This document shows positions 44,081 to 53,032 of a DNA stretch of 64,000 nt, piece after piece. The number at the start of each line of letters is the position of its first letter. Positions within the stretch are counted from its first letter, which is position 1. A model generated the notes under the pieces. The model had not been told where the DNA came from. It saw only the letters and a list, made by a program, of their open reading frames with translations, and made no database searches. The position numbers were made by a program, and so were the translations under genes. Source of the stretch: Dongia_B sp035539075 (GTDB taxonomy: Bacteria; Pseudomonadota; Alphaproteobacteria; Dongiales; Dongiaceae); contig DATLJB010000038.1 of the NCBI GenBank assembly GCA_035539075.1, positions 1-64,000 of the forward strand, read 5' to 3'.

Positions 44081-45922
44081 GCACAATATCGTTCCCGCAC
44101 GTCTACGCACGGCCGCAACATGGCCGGTGCCCGCGGTCTTTGGCGCGCCACCGGCATGAAGGACTCCGATTTCGGCAAGCCTATTGTCGCCATCGCCAAT
44201 TCCTTTACCCAGTTCGTGCCCGGCCATGTCCACCTCAAGGATCTCGGCCAGATGGTCGCCGCCGAGATCGCCGCCAATGGCGGCGTCGCCAAGGAATTCA
44301 ATACCATCGCCGTCGATGATGGCATCGCCATGGGTCATGACGGCATGCTCTACAGCCTGCCCTCGCGCGAGATCATCGCCGATTCCGTGGAATACATGGT
44401 GAACGCACATTGTGCCGACGCCCTGGTCTGCATCTCCAATTGCGACAAGATCACGCCCGGCATGCTGATGGCGGCCCTGCGCCTCAACATCCCCACCGTC
44501 TTCGTTTCCGGTGGCCCGATGGAAGCCGGCAAGGTGATCCTGAAGGACGGCAAGCTGCACGCCCTGGACCTGGTCGATGCCATGGTCGCAGCCGCTGACG
44601 ACAAGGTTTCCGACGAAGACGTAGCGAAGATCGAACGGAGCGCCTGCCCGACCTGCGGCTCCTGCTCTGGCATGTTCACGGCCAATTCGATGAACTGCCT
44701 GACCGAAGCCCTGGGGCTCGCGCTTCCGGGCAACGGTACCATCGTCGCCACCCATGCTGCCCGCAAGGAGCTCTTCCTGCAGGCCGGCCGCACCGTCCTC
44801 GACCTTACCCGGCGCTATTATGAACAGGATGACGAAAGCGCGCTGCCGCGCTCGATCGCCAGCTTCAAGGCTTTCGAAAATGCCATGACGCTGGACATCG
44901 CCATGGGCGGTTCGACCAATACCGTGCTGCATTTGCTGGCGGCCGCCTATGAAGCCGGTGTCGATTTCCAGATGGCGGATATCGACCGCCTCTCGCGCCG
45001 CGTACCGAATATCTGCAAGGTGGCGCCGGCCTTGAGCACGGTCCATATTGAGGACGTGCACCGCGCCGGCGGCATCATGGGCATTCTGGCCGAGCTCAAT
45101 CGCGGCAAGCTGCTGCATACCGAGCTGCCCACGGTGCACAGCAAGACGATGGGCGAAGCGCTGGAAAAATGGGACATCACCCGCAGCCAGGACGCAGCCG
45201 TGCAGAAATTCTTTCGCGCCTCGCCCGGCGGCATACCGACCCAGGTCGCCTTCAGCCAGGACCGCTATTACGACAGCCTGGATGTAGACCGGGCCAAGGG
45301 CGTCATCCGCGACATCGAACACGCTTTCAGCAAGGACGGCGGCCTCGCCGTGCTGTTCGGCAATATCGCGGTCGATGGCTGCATCGTGAAGACCGCCGGC
45401 GTCGACCAGTCGATCCTCACCTTCTCCGGACCGGCACGGATTTTCGAAAGCCAGGATGGCGCGGTCGAAGGCATCCTGCTCGGCCAGATCAAGGCGGGCG
45501 ACGTCGTCATCATTCGCTATGAGGGGCCGAAGGGCGGTCCGGGCATGCAGGAAATGCTCTATCCGACCAGCTACATCAAGTCGAAGGGCCTCGGCAAAGC
45601 CTGCGCGCTGATCACCGACGGGCGCTTTTCCGGCGGCACCTCGGGCCTTTCCATCGGTCACGTTTCTCCGGAAGCGGCGGAAGGCGGTGCGATCGCCCTG
45701 ATTGAAGACGGTGATATTATCGATATCGATATTCCCCAGCGCAAGATCGGCGTCCGCGTCAGCGACGCGGTGCTGGCCGAACGACGCAAGGCGATGGAGG
45801 CCAAGGGCAATGCCGCCTGGCAGCCCGCCGCCAAACGCCATCGCAAGGTGTCTACCGCCCTGCGCGCCTATGCGGCTCTGACCACCAGCGCCGCACGCGG
45901 CGCCGTGCGGGTCGTCCCTTAA
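44078..45922 (+). CDS. ilvD: Dihydroxy-acid dehydratase
   Basis: A 614-residue IlvD. YRSRTSTHGRNMAGARGLWRATGM opens the protein. Iron-sulfur ligands include Cys122 in CISNCDKITPGM and the cysteines of CPTCGSCSGMFTANSMNCL; GGSTNTVLH and VDGCIVKTAGV/GRFSGGTSGLSIGHVSPEA are further signatures, the latter with the catalytic serine. It dehydrates 2,3-dihydroxy-isovalerate and -methylvalerate in valine/isoleucine synthesis. Full length for the long (E. coli-type) form. No other ilv gene is adjacent. Unusual TTG start with a strong GGAGG. Confidence 0.97.
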   Translation: MAQYRSRTSTHGRNMAGARGLWRATGMKDSDFGKPIVAIANSFTQFVPGHVHLKDLGQMVAAEIAANGGVAKEFNTIAVDDGIAMGHDGMLYSLPSREIIADSVEYMVNAHCADALVCISNCDKITPGMLMAALRLNIPTVFVSGGPMEAGKVILKDGKLHALDLVDAMVAAADDKVSDEDVAKIERSACPTCGSCSGMFTANSMNCLTEALGLALPGNGTIVATHAARKELFLQAGRTVLDLTRRYYEQDDESALPRSIASFKAFENAMTLDIAMGGSTNTVLHLLAAAYEAGVDFQMADIDRLSRRVPNICKVAPALSTVHIEDVHRAGGIMGILAELNRGKLLHTELPTVHSKTMGEALEKWDITRSQDAAVQKFFRASPGGIPTQVAFSQDRYYDSLDVDRAKGVIRDIEHAFSKDGGLAVLFGNIAVDGCIVKTAGVDQSILTFSGPARIFESQDGAVEGILLGQIKAGDVVIIRYEGPKGGPGMQEMLYPTSYIKSKGLGKACALITDGRFSGGTSGLSIGHVSPEAAEGGAIALIEDGDIIDIDIPQRKIGVRVSDAVLAERRKAMEAKGNAAWQPAAKRHRKVSTALRAYAALTTSAARGAVRVVP

Positions 45923-46005
45923 GGCCAGGGGACCCGGATCGGGATTCCGCGATCGAGAATCCTTAGATCTTAAGCCTAGCCGCGCAACGGACGCGGCATG
46001 CGGCG

Positions 46006-46035
46006 ACTTCACCCCGGCGGTTGCCGGGGTGAAGT
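46006..46035 (+). terminator. 13-bp perfect hairpin without T tract
   Basis: Bases 46006-46018 and 46023-46035 form a flawless 13-bp stem with a GGTT loop, 83 bases after the ilvD stop and 30 bases before the next ATG. No T run follows, so it may be a terminator of the GC-rich type, a processing/stability structure, or an operator. Confidence 0.5.
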
Positions 46036-46064
46036 GGAGGCCGGCGATGAGCTGAGAGGGCAAG

Positions 46065-46553
46065 ATGATCTATGATTGTCGCGATCCGCAGCAATTGGCC
46101 AAGGCCCTGGCGCTCAACAGCTTGTTCGCGCCAGCCCTGCAGTATTGGAAGTCACTCCACGGCGATCACCTGCCAAGCCGCCGCAATATCGACCCGTTGG
46201 AAATTCCCGATCTGCTGCAGAACGTCATGCTCCTCGATGTGATGGAAGATGGCGCCGATTTTCGCTACCGCCTCGCCGGGACGGCCATCGAGCGGAATTT
46301 CGGCGCACCGATCAAAGGCCTTTCCCTGGTCGAGATCGCCGCCGCCTTCCCGTCGATCCAGCCGGTGCTTGACGTCAAGAAGCATTGCGTCGCCACGGCT
46401 TCGCCCTATGCCTGCGATGCAGCGGTCTTCACCCATTTCGGCACCAGGAAACAGGTCTATTGCTTCGCCATGCCGCTCTCCGACGACGGCGTGCATGTCT
46501 CTCAGATCTTCGCCATCGGCATCCTGGAGCGTATCACCGAACCGGTCGGCTGA
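46065..46553 (+). CDS. PAS_5-domain protein
   Basis: A 162-residue single-domain protein of the PAS_5 type common in alphaproteobacteria. The core is LQYWKSLHGDHLPSRRNIDPLEIPDLLQNVMLLDVMEDGADFRYRLAGTAIERNFGAPIKG. These proteins usually stand alone, ligand and partner unknown. AGAGGGC precedes the ATG. Downstream of the strong hairpin described above. Confidence 0.85.
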   Translation: MIYDCRDPQQLAKALALNSLFAPALQYWKSLHGDHLPSRRNIDPLEIPDLLQNVMLLDVMEDGADFRYRLAGTAIERNFGAPIKGLSLVEIAAAFPSIQPVLDVKKHCVATASPYACDAAVFTHFGTRKQVYCFAMPLSDDGVHVSQIFAIGILERITEPVG

Positions 46554-46670
46554 GACGACCGATGCGAGATGCGCATGTCCGCTGATGTCAGCCGACATCG
46601 CTGAGCAACTTCCCTCCGGCGCGATCGCGCTTTAAGGTGCTTGCAACCGCATCGTCGACAGGGGAGAAGA

Positions 46671-47474
46671 ATGAAGGTTTATATCAGCGTCGATATCGAG
46701 GGCATTGCCGGTATCGCGCATTGGGACGAAGCGACCAAGACGCATGCTACGTATCCGGAATTTCGCGCCTTGATGACGGCCGAAGCGCTGGCAGCATGCC
46801 GCGGCGCAATTGCCGCCGGCGCCACGGAAATCCTGCTGAAGGATGCCCATGACAGCGGCCGCAACATCCTGACCGAGGACCTGCCCGATTGCGTGCGGAT
46901 CATCCGCGGCTGGAGCGGCCACCCGGCGAGCATGATCCAGGAGCTTGATGAGAGCTTCGCGGCGGCGATGTTCATCGGCTACCACTCGCGCGCCGGCGCG
47001 GAAGGAAATCCGCTGGCCCATACGATGACGCTGAGCGTCGAGCGCATCCTGCTGAACGGAACACCGGTTTCCGAATTCCTCCTGCATAGCTATGCCGCGG
47101 CGCTACATGGCGTTCCGGTGGTTCTCGTCAGCGGCGACGAGGGGATCTGCAAGGAAGTGAAGGAGGTCAACAGCCATATCGGCACCGTGGCAGTCAGCCA
47201 TGGCATCGGCCGTTCCAGCATCAGCATCGCGCCGAAGAAGTCACGCAGCCTGATCGAGGCGGCTGCAGCCGGCGCCTTGCGGGGTGATCGTCAAGCCTGC
47301 CGTTTGACACTGCCGACCAGCTTCACGCTCGACATCATCTTCAATAATCCGACCAATGCCTATGCCGCTGCGTGGTATCCGGGGGCGAGCCATATCGGCA
47401 ATCGGACGGCGCGTTTCGAGACCCGCGATTATTTCGAGGTGCTGCGGGCGATCAAGTTCATGCTGAAGGCCTGA
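46671..47474 (+). CDS. M55-family D-aminopeptidase (DppA-like)
   Basis: A 267-residue zinc peptidase. MKVYISVDIEGIAGIAHWDE provides Asp8 and Glu10 as metal ligands; LKDAHDSGRN contains a metal His; MFIGYHSRAG and EGNPLAHTMTLS supply the other His/Glu region, and VSGDEGICKEVKEV is typical. Bacillus DppA removes N-terminal D-amino acids, such as D-Ala, from peptides; a role in peptidoglycan peptide recycling is plausible. No dpp transporter is adjacent. AGGGGAGAAG lies directly before ATG 46671. Confidence 0.92.
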   Translation: MKVYISVDIEGIAGIAHWDEATKTHATYPEFRALMTAEALAACRGAIAAGATEILLKDAHDSGRNILTEDLPDCVRIIRGWSGHPASMIQELDESFAAAMFIGYHSRAGAEGNPLAHTMTLSVERILLNGTPVSEFLLHSYAAALHGVPVVLVSGDEGICKEVKEVNSHIGTVAVSHGIGRSSISIAPKKSRSLIEAAAAGALRGDRQACRLTLPTSFTLDIIFNNPTNAYAAAWYPGASHIGNRTARFETRDYFEVLRAIKFMLKA

Positions 47475-47550
47475 TCCTGCCGAGCGGCCGGCACGCCGGC
47501 CTGGCGAACGGCGCCGGAAGGCAAAAGTCCCACTGCATACGTGGTGCAGA

Positions 47551-47587
47551 AACGATAGATGGTATAGAATATATACTGTCTATCGTT
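47551..47587. promoter_or_regulatory. 37-bp dyad upstream of the HxlR gene
   Basis: The segment 47551-47587 is symmetric about 47569: the outer nine bases (AACGATAGA/TCTATCGTT) match perfectly, and 15 of 18 base pairs are complementary overall. It is far AT-richer than the surrounding sequence and lies 37 bases before the HxlR ATG, so it is probably the operator of that regulator, overlapping its promoter. Confidence 0.7.
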
Positions 47588-47623
47588 TTCGTTTTCCCGG
47601 TACCGCCATGCAGAGGTTTCGCC

Positions 47624-48001
47624 ATGATCAACCGTGAACTCGGCTCAGATGAGCCTTGTCCGATCCGTGATGTGCTTGATCGCATCGGCGACCGCTGGAC
47701 CCTGCTGGTGCTGCAAAACCTGGCCCCAGGCACCTTGCGCTTCACCGCCTTGAAGCGCGCCATCGGCGACATCTCGCAGCGCATGCTGGCGCAGACCCTG
47801 CGCCGCCTGGAGCAGGATGGCCTGATCTCCCGGACCGTTCTTGCCACCACCCCGCCCCGGGTCGACTACGCTCTCACCGAGCTTGGCCGTTCCTTGCTTG
47901 AGCCGCTCGATGCCCTTGTCGATTGGGCCCAGACGCATCATGACGCCATTCGTGCCGCACGGCGGGCCTACGTGCCGGTGCAGCCTGCCGCTTCTCTCTG
48001 A
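47624..48001 (+). CDS. HxlR-family transcriptional regulator
   Basis: A 125-residue winged-helix regulator. CPIRDVLDRIGDRWTLLVLQNLAPGTLRFTALKRAIGDISQRMLAQTLRRLEQDGLISRTV is the HxlR signature, with the conserved N-terminal cysteine (EPCPIRD) used by redox- or aldehyde-sensing members. Downstream it converges on a serine hydrolase. The 37-bp AT-rich dyad in its promoter suggests autoregulation. The target could be any neighbouring gene; none is divergent within 150 bases. Confidence 0.93.
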   Translation: MINRELGSDEPCPIRDVLDRIGDRWTLLVLQNLAPGTLRFTALKRAIGDISQRMLAQTLRRLEQDGLISRTVLATTPPRVDYALTELGRSLLEPLDALVDWAQTHHDAIRAARRAYVPVQPAASL

Positions 48002-48075
48002 GGACGCAATGTGATGCCCCTGACGACCGGTCGATAAGCGAGATCGCCGCCCGGCAAAAAGAGCTGCGATAAGAG

Positions 48076-49269
48076 TTAGCGGAGCGCGTCGGTGATGGCG
48101 CTGAAGCACCGCAGGGTCAGCCCATCCAAAGCCTCATCCACCGGCAACTTCTGCGACGACATCTTGGCAATGACGACCTCGGCGGCTGGATCGATATAGA
48201 TCCATTGGCCATGGATGCCGACGCCAAGGAATGCGCCGCCAGCGTTGCCGGTCTGATACCACTTGCTGCGATAGCGTCCCTGCGGCAGGAACTTCGCCAT
48301 CGAACCGCGCTGCCAGGCCTGGCGATCGCCGGCGTTGCAGATATCCGCCGCCCAGGCGACGGGAACGACCTGCTTCTCGCCGAAACGGCCCTCATGCCGC
48401 ATCAATTCGCCAAGCCGCCCGAGGTCGCGCAAGGTGCAGCAGATGCCGCCGGCGGCCCGCGACGCGCCCAGCCGGTCGACCGTTACATAGGCATCGAATT
48501 CGGCGCCCATCTGCTGCCAGAGGAGTTCCGACAGCAGCGCCGCATAGGGCCGGCCGGATGCGCGTTCAAGCACCCAGCCCAAGAGGTCCGAGTTCGGCGA
48601 AACATAATAGAAAATGTCGCCATGCGGCCGCTCCGCGCGCGGCAGGGTCAGCAGGAAACTGCGCAGGTCGCTCAGCCGTTCGAGATCACGCGGCGGGTTC
48701 CAGCCGGTCGCATCGCGGTAGCGGGCGAAAGCACCGTCCTTGTTCAGATAGTCCTCGACAAAATCGATACTGACCGTCATGTCGAGCACTTGACGCAGGC
48801 TGGCATCGCCATAGGCCGAGCCGGCGGCTTCCGGAATGTAGTGCGTGACGGGCGCTTCGGGATCAAGCTTGCCCTGTTCCACCAGGATGCCGGCAAGGAC
48901 ACCCGTCACGGATTTGCTGACGGAAAAAATGATATGCGGCGCTTCCGGCGTGAGGCCGTTGAAGTAGCGCTCGGCCACGACCTTGCCGGACTTCAGGACC
49001 AGAAGCCCATCGGTATCGCTGGCCTGCAGCATATCCTCCAGCTTCCAGTCCTGCCCGCGCGGACCGCGGAAGGAGATCGCCGGCAGCGCGATATTGCTCG
49101 CAGGCAAGGGCAGCACCGGCCCCGCGCCACGATAGATATTGGCGCTGGGGACGATCTCACGCACATGGTGGAAGGCCCAGTTGTTGAACGGCGGCAAGCG
49201 CCAGTTGGCTAAAGTCACTTGTTGTTCGGGCGCCGAAGGAAAACCGCCCATCAAAACCTGTTCTGCCAA
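48076..49269 (-). CDS. Beta-lactamase-family serine hydrolase
   Basis: A 397-residue penicillin-binding/class C-type hydrolase. The nucleophile and lysine form SVSKSVTG (SxxK); YVSPNSDLLGWVLER contains the Tyr-x-Asn equivalent; the C-terminal GQWIYIDPAAEVVIAKMSS region provides the third motif. The opening MGGFPSAPEQQVTLANWRLPPFNNWAFHHVREI is typical of bacterial 6-aminohexanoate-dimer-hydrolase-like esterases. No signal peptide is visible, so it is likely cytoplasmic and acts on esters or amides rather than cell-wall peptides. Single gene. Confidence 0.9.
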   Translation of the reverse strand: MAEQVLMGGFPSAPEQQVTLANWRLPPFNNWAFHHVREIVPSANIYRGAGPVLPLPASNIALPAISFRGPRGQDWKLEDMLQASDTDGLLVLKSGKVVAERYFNGLTPEAPHIIFSVSKSVTGVLAGILVEQGKLDPEAPVTHYIPEAAGSAYGDASLRQVLDMTVSIDFVEDYLNKDGAFARYRDATGWNPPRDLERLSDLRSFLLTLPRAERPHGDIFYYVSPNSDLLGWVLERASGRPYAALLSELLWQQMGAEFDAYVTVDRLGASRAAGGICCTLRDLGRLGELMRHEGRFGEKQVVPVAWAADICNAGDRQAWQRGSMAKFLPQGRYRSKWYQTGNAGGAFLGVGIHGQWIYIDPAAEVVIAKMSSQKLPVDEALDGLTLRCFSAITDALR

Positions 49270-49405
49270 AATAGTCCCCTTACCTTGGGCTGCCGTTCAT
49301 ACCGAAGCGACGATAGCCGATCTTGCGATCGGAACATGCACGACAAAACGGCATAGCGCGTCTTCGCCGCCGGCATCGACGCCGTTACGAGACGAGAGCC
49401 ATTTC

Positions 49406-50329
49406 TTATTTACGCCGCCTGGGCGTGGCAGAGACGCCGGATATCAGCTCGCGCTGTGCCGCCAGGCCTTCTCCCACGATGTCAAAGAAGGCTCTGATTC
49501 GCGCGGTCCCCTTTAGATCGCTGTGGGTGACGATCCACAACTCGCGGCTGAGCTCGGCGATCGGCGCGGCTATCGCGCGAACAAGGCCCGGTTCGGGATC
49601 GCCGAGATAGCAGGGCAGAACGGCAAGACCGATCCCTTCCCGCGCCGCGGCCAGCTGATTGACCAGGCTGTTCGTCCGGTAAACCCATTTGCTTGGCGCC
49701 AGCGTGTCCGCCAGCCAGTCGGCCGCCCTGATGCCGCTGACATCGCTGCCCCAGCCGATCACCGGAAAGCCGGCGATGTCCTCTCGCCGCCTCAAAGCCT
49801 TGCGCCCCGCCAGCAGCTCCGGCGTGCCGTAAAGCGTCCAGCCGATATCGGTCAGCTTACGGCCATAGAGATCGCCCTCCTTTGGTCGCGCCGGCCTCAG
49901 CGCCACATCGGCCTCGCGGCGCGACAGGCTGAGGATACGGTTGTCGACGGCCAGCTCGACGATGATGCCGGGATGCAGCCGGTGGAAGCACGCCAGTTGC
50001 CGCGCCAGAAGGTGATGGGCCAGCGCTTCCGAACTGGTGACGCGCAATTGGCCGGTCAGGCGGTGATCACGGCCGGCGATATCGCGATCGAGAGCTGCAG
50101 TCTCGGCCTCCATGCGCTCGGCCGTCTGCGCCATCTGCTCACCGGCCGCCGTCGCCTGGTAAAGGCCGCCCGGCAAGCGCTCGAACAAGCGCACGCCCAG
50201 CTGCGCCTCCAATTGGTTGAGGCGGCGGAAAGCCGTGGAATGGTTGATGGCGAGGGACTGCGCCGCGCCCGTCAAGCTGCCGGCGCGGAAAACCGCCAGC
50301 ACCAGCCGCAAGTCATTCCAATCCTCCAT
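49406..50329 (-). CDS. LysR-family regulator, divergent from two GSTs
   Basis: A 307-residue LTTR. DWNDLRLVLAVFRAGSLTGAAQSLAINHSTAFRRLNQLEAQLGVRLFER is the winged HTH; the ligand-binding domain follows (RVTSSEALAHHLLARQLACFHRLHPGIIVEL). It is divergent from a pair of glutathione S-transferases, with a perfect 18-bp palindrome 43 bases from its start. It likely controls them and itself; the inducer is unknown. Confidence 0.93.
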   Translation of the reverse strand: MEDWNDLRLVLAVFRAGSLTGAAQSLAINHSTAFRRLNQLEAQLGVRLFERLPGGLYQATAAGEQMAQTAERMEAETAALDRDIAGRDHRLTGQLRVTSSEALAHHLLARQLACFHRLHPGIIVELAVDNRILSLSRREADVALRPARPKEGDLYGRKLTDIGWTLYGTPELLAGRKALRRREDIAGFPVIGWGSDVSGIRAADWLADTLAPSKWVYRTNSLVNQLAAAREGIGLAVLPCYLGDPEPGLVRAIAAPIAELSRELWIVTHSDLKGTARIRAFFDIVGEGLAAQRELISGVSATPRRRK

Positions 50330-50371
50330 ATGCCGCCGCTCCCGGTCGCGTCAGATGTCCGGCCGAAATCC

Positions 50372-50389
50372 GTTTGCAAATTTGCAAAC
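50372..50389. promoter_or_regulatory. Perfect 18-bp palindrome in the LysR/GST promoter
   Basis: GTTTGCAAATTTGCAAAC is fully self-complementary and fits the T-N11-A LysR box. It lies 43 bases from the LysR start and 96 bases from the GST start, so it is probably the LTTR binding site for both promoters. Confidence 0.7.
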
Positions 50390-50484
50390 AAGAAAGTCGA
50401 AAACACAAATCGACTTGCACCATTCTAGGGCGTAACCCTGCCCCTGTCACGGCGCCAACTCTTTCATTCGTTACGGAGAAATCC

Positions 50485-51099
50485 ATGAAGCTCTTTTACA
50501 GTCCCGGCGCCTGTTCGCTTGCGGCGCATATCGTTTCCCGGGAAATCGGCATCCCGCTGGAGCTGGAGGCGGTCGACCTGCAGACCAAGCAGACCCGAAG
50601 CGGCGCCGATTTCCTGGCAATCAATCCAAAGGGCTATGTGCCGGCCCTGCTGACCGCGGATGATGCCGTGCTGACGGAGAATGTGGCGATCCTCCACTAT
50701 CTCGCATCTTTCGCCTCCGGCCATGATCTCGTTCCAGACCGCAGCGATCCCCGCTATTATCGCCTGCTGGAATGGCTGGGCCTGATCAACAGCGAGATCC
50801 ACAAGGCATTTGCACCGCTTTGGAATGCCGACAACCCACCGTCGCTGCGCCAGTCGGCGCGCGCTACCGTGGAAAAGTGGTTCGGCTTCCTCGACCGGCA
50901 TCTTTCGAACCAGCCCTATCTGATGGGAGACCGTTTCTCCCTGGCGGATGCCTACTGCTTCAGCGTCGTCAATTGGAGTGGGTTCCTGGCAATCGATCTC
51001 GCTCCCTTTCCGGATCTGCAACGATATCAGCGTGCCATCGCTGCGCGGCCGGCTGTGCAGATCGCCATGGCCGCCGAAGGCCTCGCCGCCGCAGCTTAA
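50485..51099 (+). CDS. Glutathione S-transferase (GstA/beta-like)
   Basis: A 204-residue GST. MKLFYSPGACSLAAHIVSREIGIPLELEAVDL is the beta-class N-terminus with the active-site Cys10 (SPGACSLA); NPKGYVPALL and ENVAILHYLA form the GSH site, and FSLADAYCFSVVNWSGF is the C-terminal helix. It conjugates or reduces substrates with glutathione in the cytoplasm. ACGGAG precedes ATG 50485. The second GST gene begins 12 bases after its stop. Probable target of the divergent LysR. Confidence 0.93.
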   Translation: MKLFYSPGACSLAAHIVSREIGIPLELEAVDLQTKQTRSGADFLAINPKGYVPALLTADDAVLTENVAILHYLASFASGHDLVPDRSDPRYYRLLEWLGLINSEIHKAFAPLWNADNPPSLRQSARATVEKWFGFLDRHLSNQPYLMGDRFSLADAYCFSVVNWSGFLAIDLAPFPDLQRYQRAIAARPAVQIAMAAEGLAAAA

Positions 51100-51111
51100 A
51101 GGAAGACGACC

Positions 51112-51795
51112 ATGCTGACGCTTATCAGCCACCATCTCTGCCCCTATGTGCAACGCGTCGCCATTGCGCTGGCGGAAAAGCGGATTCCCTTCGAGCGCAC
51201 CTACGTCGATCTTGCGGCGAAGCCGGACTGGTTTCTGGCGATCTCACCGCTGGGCAAGGTTCCTCTGCTGCGCTGCGATGCCGGCGTCCTGTTCGAATCC
51301 GCTGTCATCTGCGAATATCTCGAGGACGCCTATCCCGAAACGTCGCTCCTTCCAGCCGATCCCTGGCAGCGCGCCAGGCTTCGTGGCTGGGTCGAATTCG
51401 CCACCGCGACGCTGGCCGATATCTGGGGCTTCGAGACGGCGCAGGATGAGGTGGCCACGCGCGGCAAAGCTCTCGATCTGCGCAAGAAATTTATCCGGGT
51501 CGAGGAAGTTCTGGATGGCGGTCCTTTCTTTTCTGGCGGCCGGTTCTCGCTGGTAGATGCAGCCTTCGCACCTGTCTTCCGCTATTTCGACCTATTCGAT
51601 CAGATTGCCGATTTCGGCGTCTTCGCGGACCTCAAAAGAGTCGCGGCATGGCGGGACCATCTGGCCGCGCGCGAAAGCGTGCAAAATGCGGTCACGCCCG
51701 ACTATCGCCAGCGCCTCTCGCAGTTTCTGGCGAAACGCCAAGCCTATCTGCATTTGCTTGCCGAAGAACAAGGTGCGACGGCGCGGACGGCTTGA
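51112..51795 (+). CDS. Second glutathione S-transferase
   Basis: A 227-residue GST. LISHHLCPYVQRVAIALAEKRIPFERTYVDL places CPYV at the active site, resembling omega/glutaredoxin-like GSTs; SPLGKVPLLRCDAGVLFESAVICEYLED provides the glutathione-binding cis-proline and E-S pair. FSLVDAAFAPVFRYFDLF is the C-terminal motif. The CPYV cysteine suggests a thiol-transferase or dehalogenase-type reaction rather than simple conjugation. Cotranscribed with the upstream GST. Confidence 0.92.
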   Translation: MLTLISHHLCPYVQRVAIALAEKRIPFERTYVDLAAKPDWFLAISPLGKVPLLRCDAGVLFESAVICEYLEDAYPETSLLPADPWQRARLRGWVEFATATLADIWGFETAQDEVATRGKALDLRKKFIRVEEVLDGGPFFSGGRFSLVDAAFAPVFRYFDLFDQIADFGVFADLKRVAAWRDHLAARESVQNAVTPDYRQRLSQFLAKRQAYLHLLAEEQGATARTA

Positions 51796-51843
51796 CGGCG
51801 GGCCGGAGCCGGCCCTGGGCTTCCCGAAGGATGAATCAAGAAC

Positions 51844-51866
51844 GGCGGCGCCTGGTGGGCGCCGCC
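51844..51866. terminator. 9-bp hairpin between convergent genes
   Basis: Perfect stem 51844-51852/51858-51866 with a 5-base loop, located between the second GST stop and the opposing aldo/keto reductase stop. Without a T tract, likely a bidirectional GC-rich terminator. Confidence 0.5.
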
Positions 51867-51911
51867 TCCCGCGACTGCTTTCGATTCATGAGCCCGATAA
51901 AGGCCAAGTCC

Positions 51912-52955
51912 TCAGGGCCGCTGATCGGTGCTGGGCTTTTCCCACAGATTGATGCCGCCTTCCTGCGCATAGCGGTCGATTTCGGCAAGTTCTTCCTTGC
52001 TGAAGCTGAGCTGCGACAGGGCCGCCACGTTCTCCTTGATCTGGGCGACTGAACTCGCCCCAATCAAGGTGGTGGTCACTCGTGGATCGCGCAGCACCCA
52101 GGCCAGAGCCATCTGCGCGAGGCTCTGGCCGCGGCGGCGGGCGATCTCGTTCAGCGACTTGACGCGGGCAAGATTGGCGGCGCTGAGATGCTCCTGCTTC
52201 AGTGATCCACCGCCTGCACGGTTGATGCGCGCATCCTGGGGAACGCCGTTGAGATATTTATCGGAGAGCAGGCCTTGCGCCAAAGCGGTGAAGGCGATGC
52301 AGCCCATGCCCAGCTCCTCAAGCGTGCCGAGGAGTTCGGTTTCGATCCAGCGGTTGAGCATGTTGTAGGAGGGCTGATGGATGAGGCAGGGAATGTTCCA
52401 TTGCCGAAGCAGCGCCGCCGCCTCCTTGGTCTTATGAGCAGAATATGAGGACAGGCCGACATAGAGCGCCTTGCCCTGCTGGACCGCTGTCGCCAGCGCG
52501 CCCATCGTTTCCTCCAGCGGCGTATCGGGATCGAAGCGATGCGAATAGAAGATATCGACGTAGTCGAGGCCGAGCCGCTTGAGGCTTTGATCGAGGCTGG
52601 CGAGAACATATTTGCGCGAACCGCCGCCTTGCCCATAGGGTCCCGGCCACATGTCCCAGCCGGCCTTGCTGGATATGATCAGTTCGTCACGATAGGCCTT
52701 GAGGTCTTCGGCCAGAATGCGCCCGAAATTGGTTTCAGCAGTGCCGTAGGGCGGGCCATAATTATTGGCGAGATCGAAATGCGTGATGCCGAGATCAAAG
52801 GCGGCATGCACCATCTCGCGCTGGGTGCTGAGCGGCGTGGTATCGCCGAAATTGTGCCAGAGGCCCAGCGAGATCAGCGGCAGCTTTAACCCGCTCCGGC
52901 CGCAAAAGCGGTAGGTCATCGATTCGTATCGTTGATCGGCAGCTAGATAAGTCAC
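51912..52955 (-). CDS. YghZ-like aldo/keto reductase
   Basis: A 347-residue AKR14-type enzyme. MTYRFCGRSGLKLPLISLGLWHNFGD is typical of YghZ/Kv-beta-like proteins; FDLANNYGPPYG gives Asp and Tyr, IISSKAGWDMWPGPYG the lysine and YSHRFDPDTPLEE the histidine of the tetrad. YghZ reduces L-glyceraldehyde 3-phosphate and methylglyoxal with NADPH. The family N-terminus (VYLxxDxRYxxMxYR) is matched only if translation starts at the GTG 52955, with GAGGGA nine bases upstream; an ATG at 52919 is the alternative. It follows the MFS gene by 77 bases. Confidence 0.9.
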   Translation of the reverse strand: MTYLAADQRYESMTYRFCGRSGLKLPLISLGLWHNFGDTTPLSTQREMVHAAFDLGITHFDLANNYGPPYGTAETNFGRILAEDLKAYRDELIISSKAGWDMWPGPYGQGGGSRKYVLASLDQSLKRLGLDYVDIFYSHRFDPDTPLEETMGALATAVQQGKALYVGLSSYSAHKTKEAAALLRQWNIPCLIHQPSYNMLNRWIETELLGTLEELGMGCIAFTALAQGLLSDKYLNGVPQDARINRAGGGSLKQEHLSAANLARVKSLNEIARRRGQSLAQMALAWVLRDPRVTTTLIGASSVAQIKENVAALSQLSFSKEELAEIDRYAQEGGINLWEKPSTDQRP

Positions 52956-53032
52956 GGCAATAATCCCTCGAAATATCGCTGTGGCCCTGACGGCCACAGC
53001 CTCTGCAGCAGATGATGTTGACGCGGCGTGGG

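Noticed and set aside
43256..46063. 935-codon minus-strand frame opposite ilvD and the kinase 3' end
   Set aside because: Antisense shadow of two solid genes.
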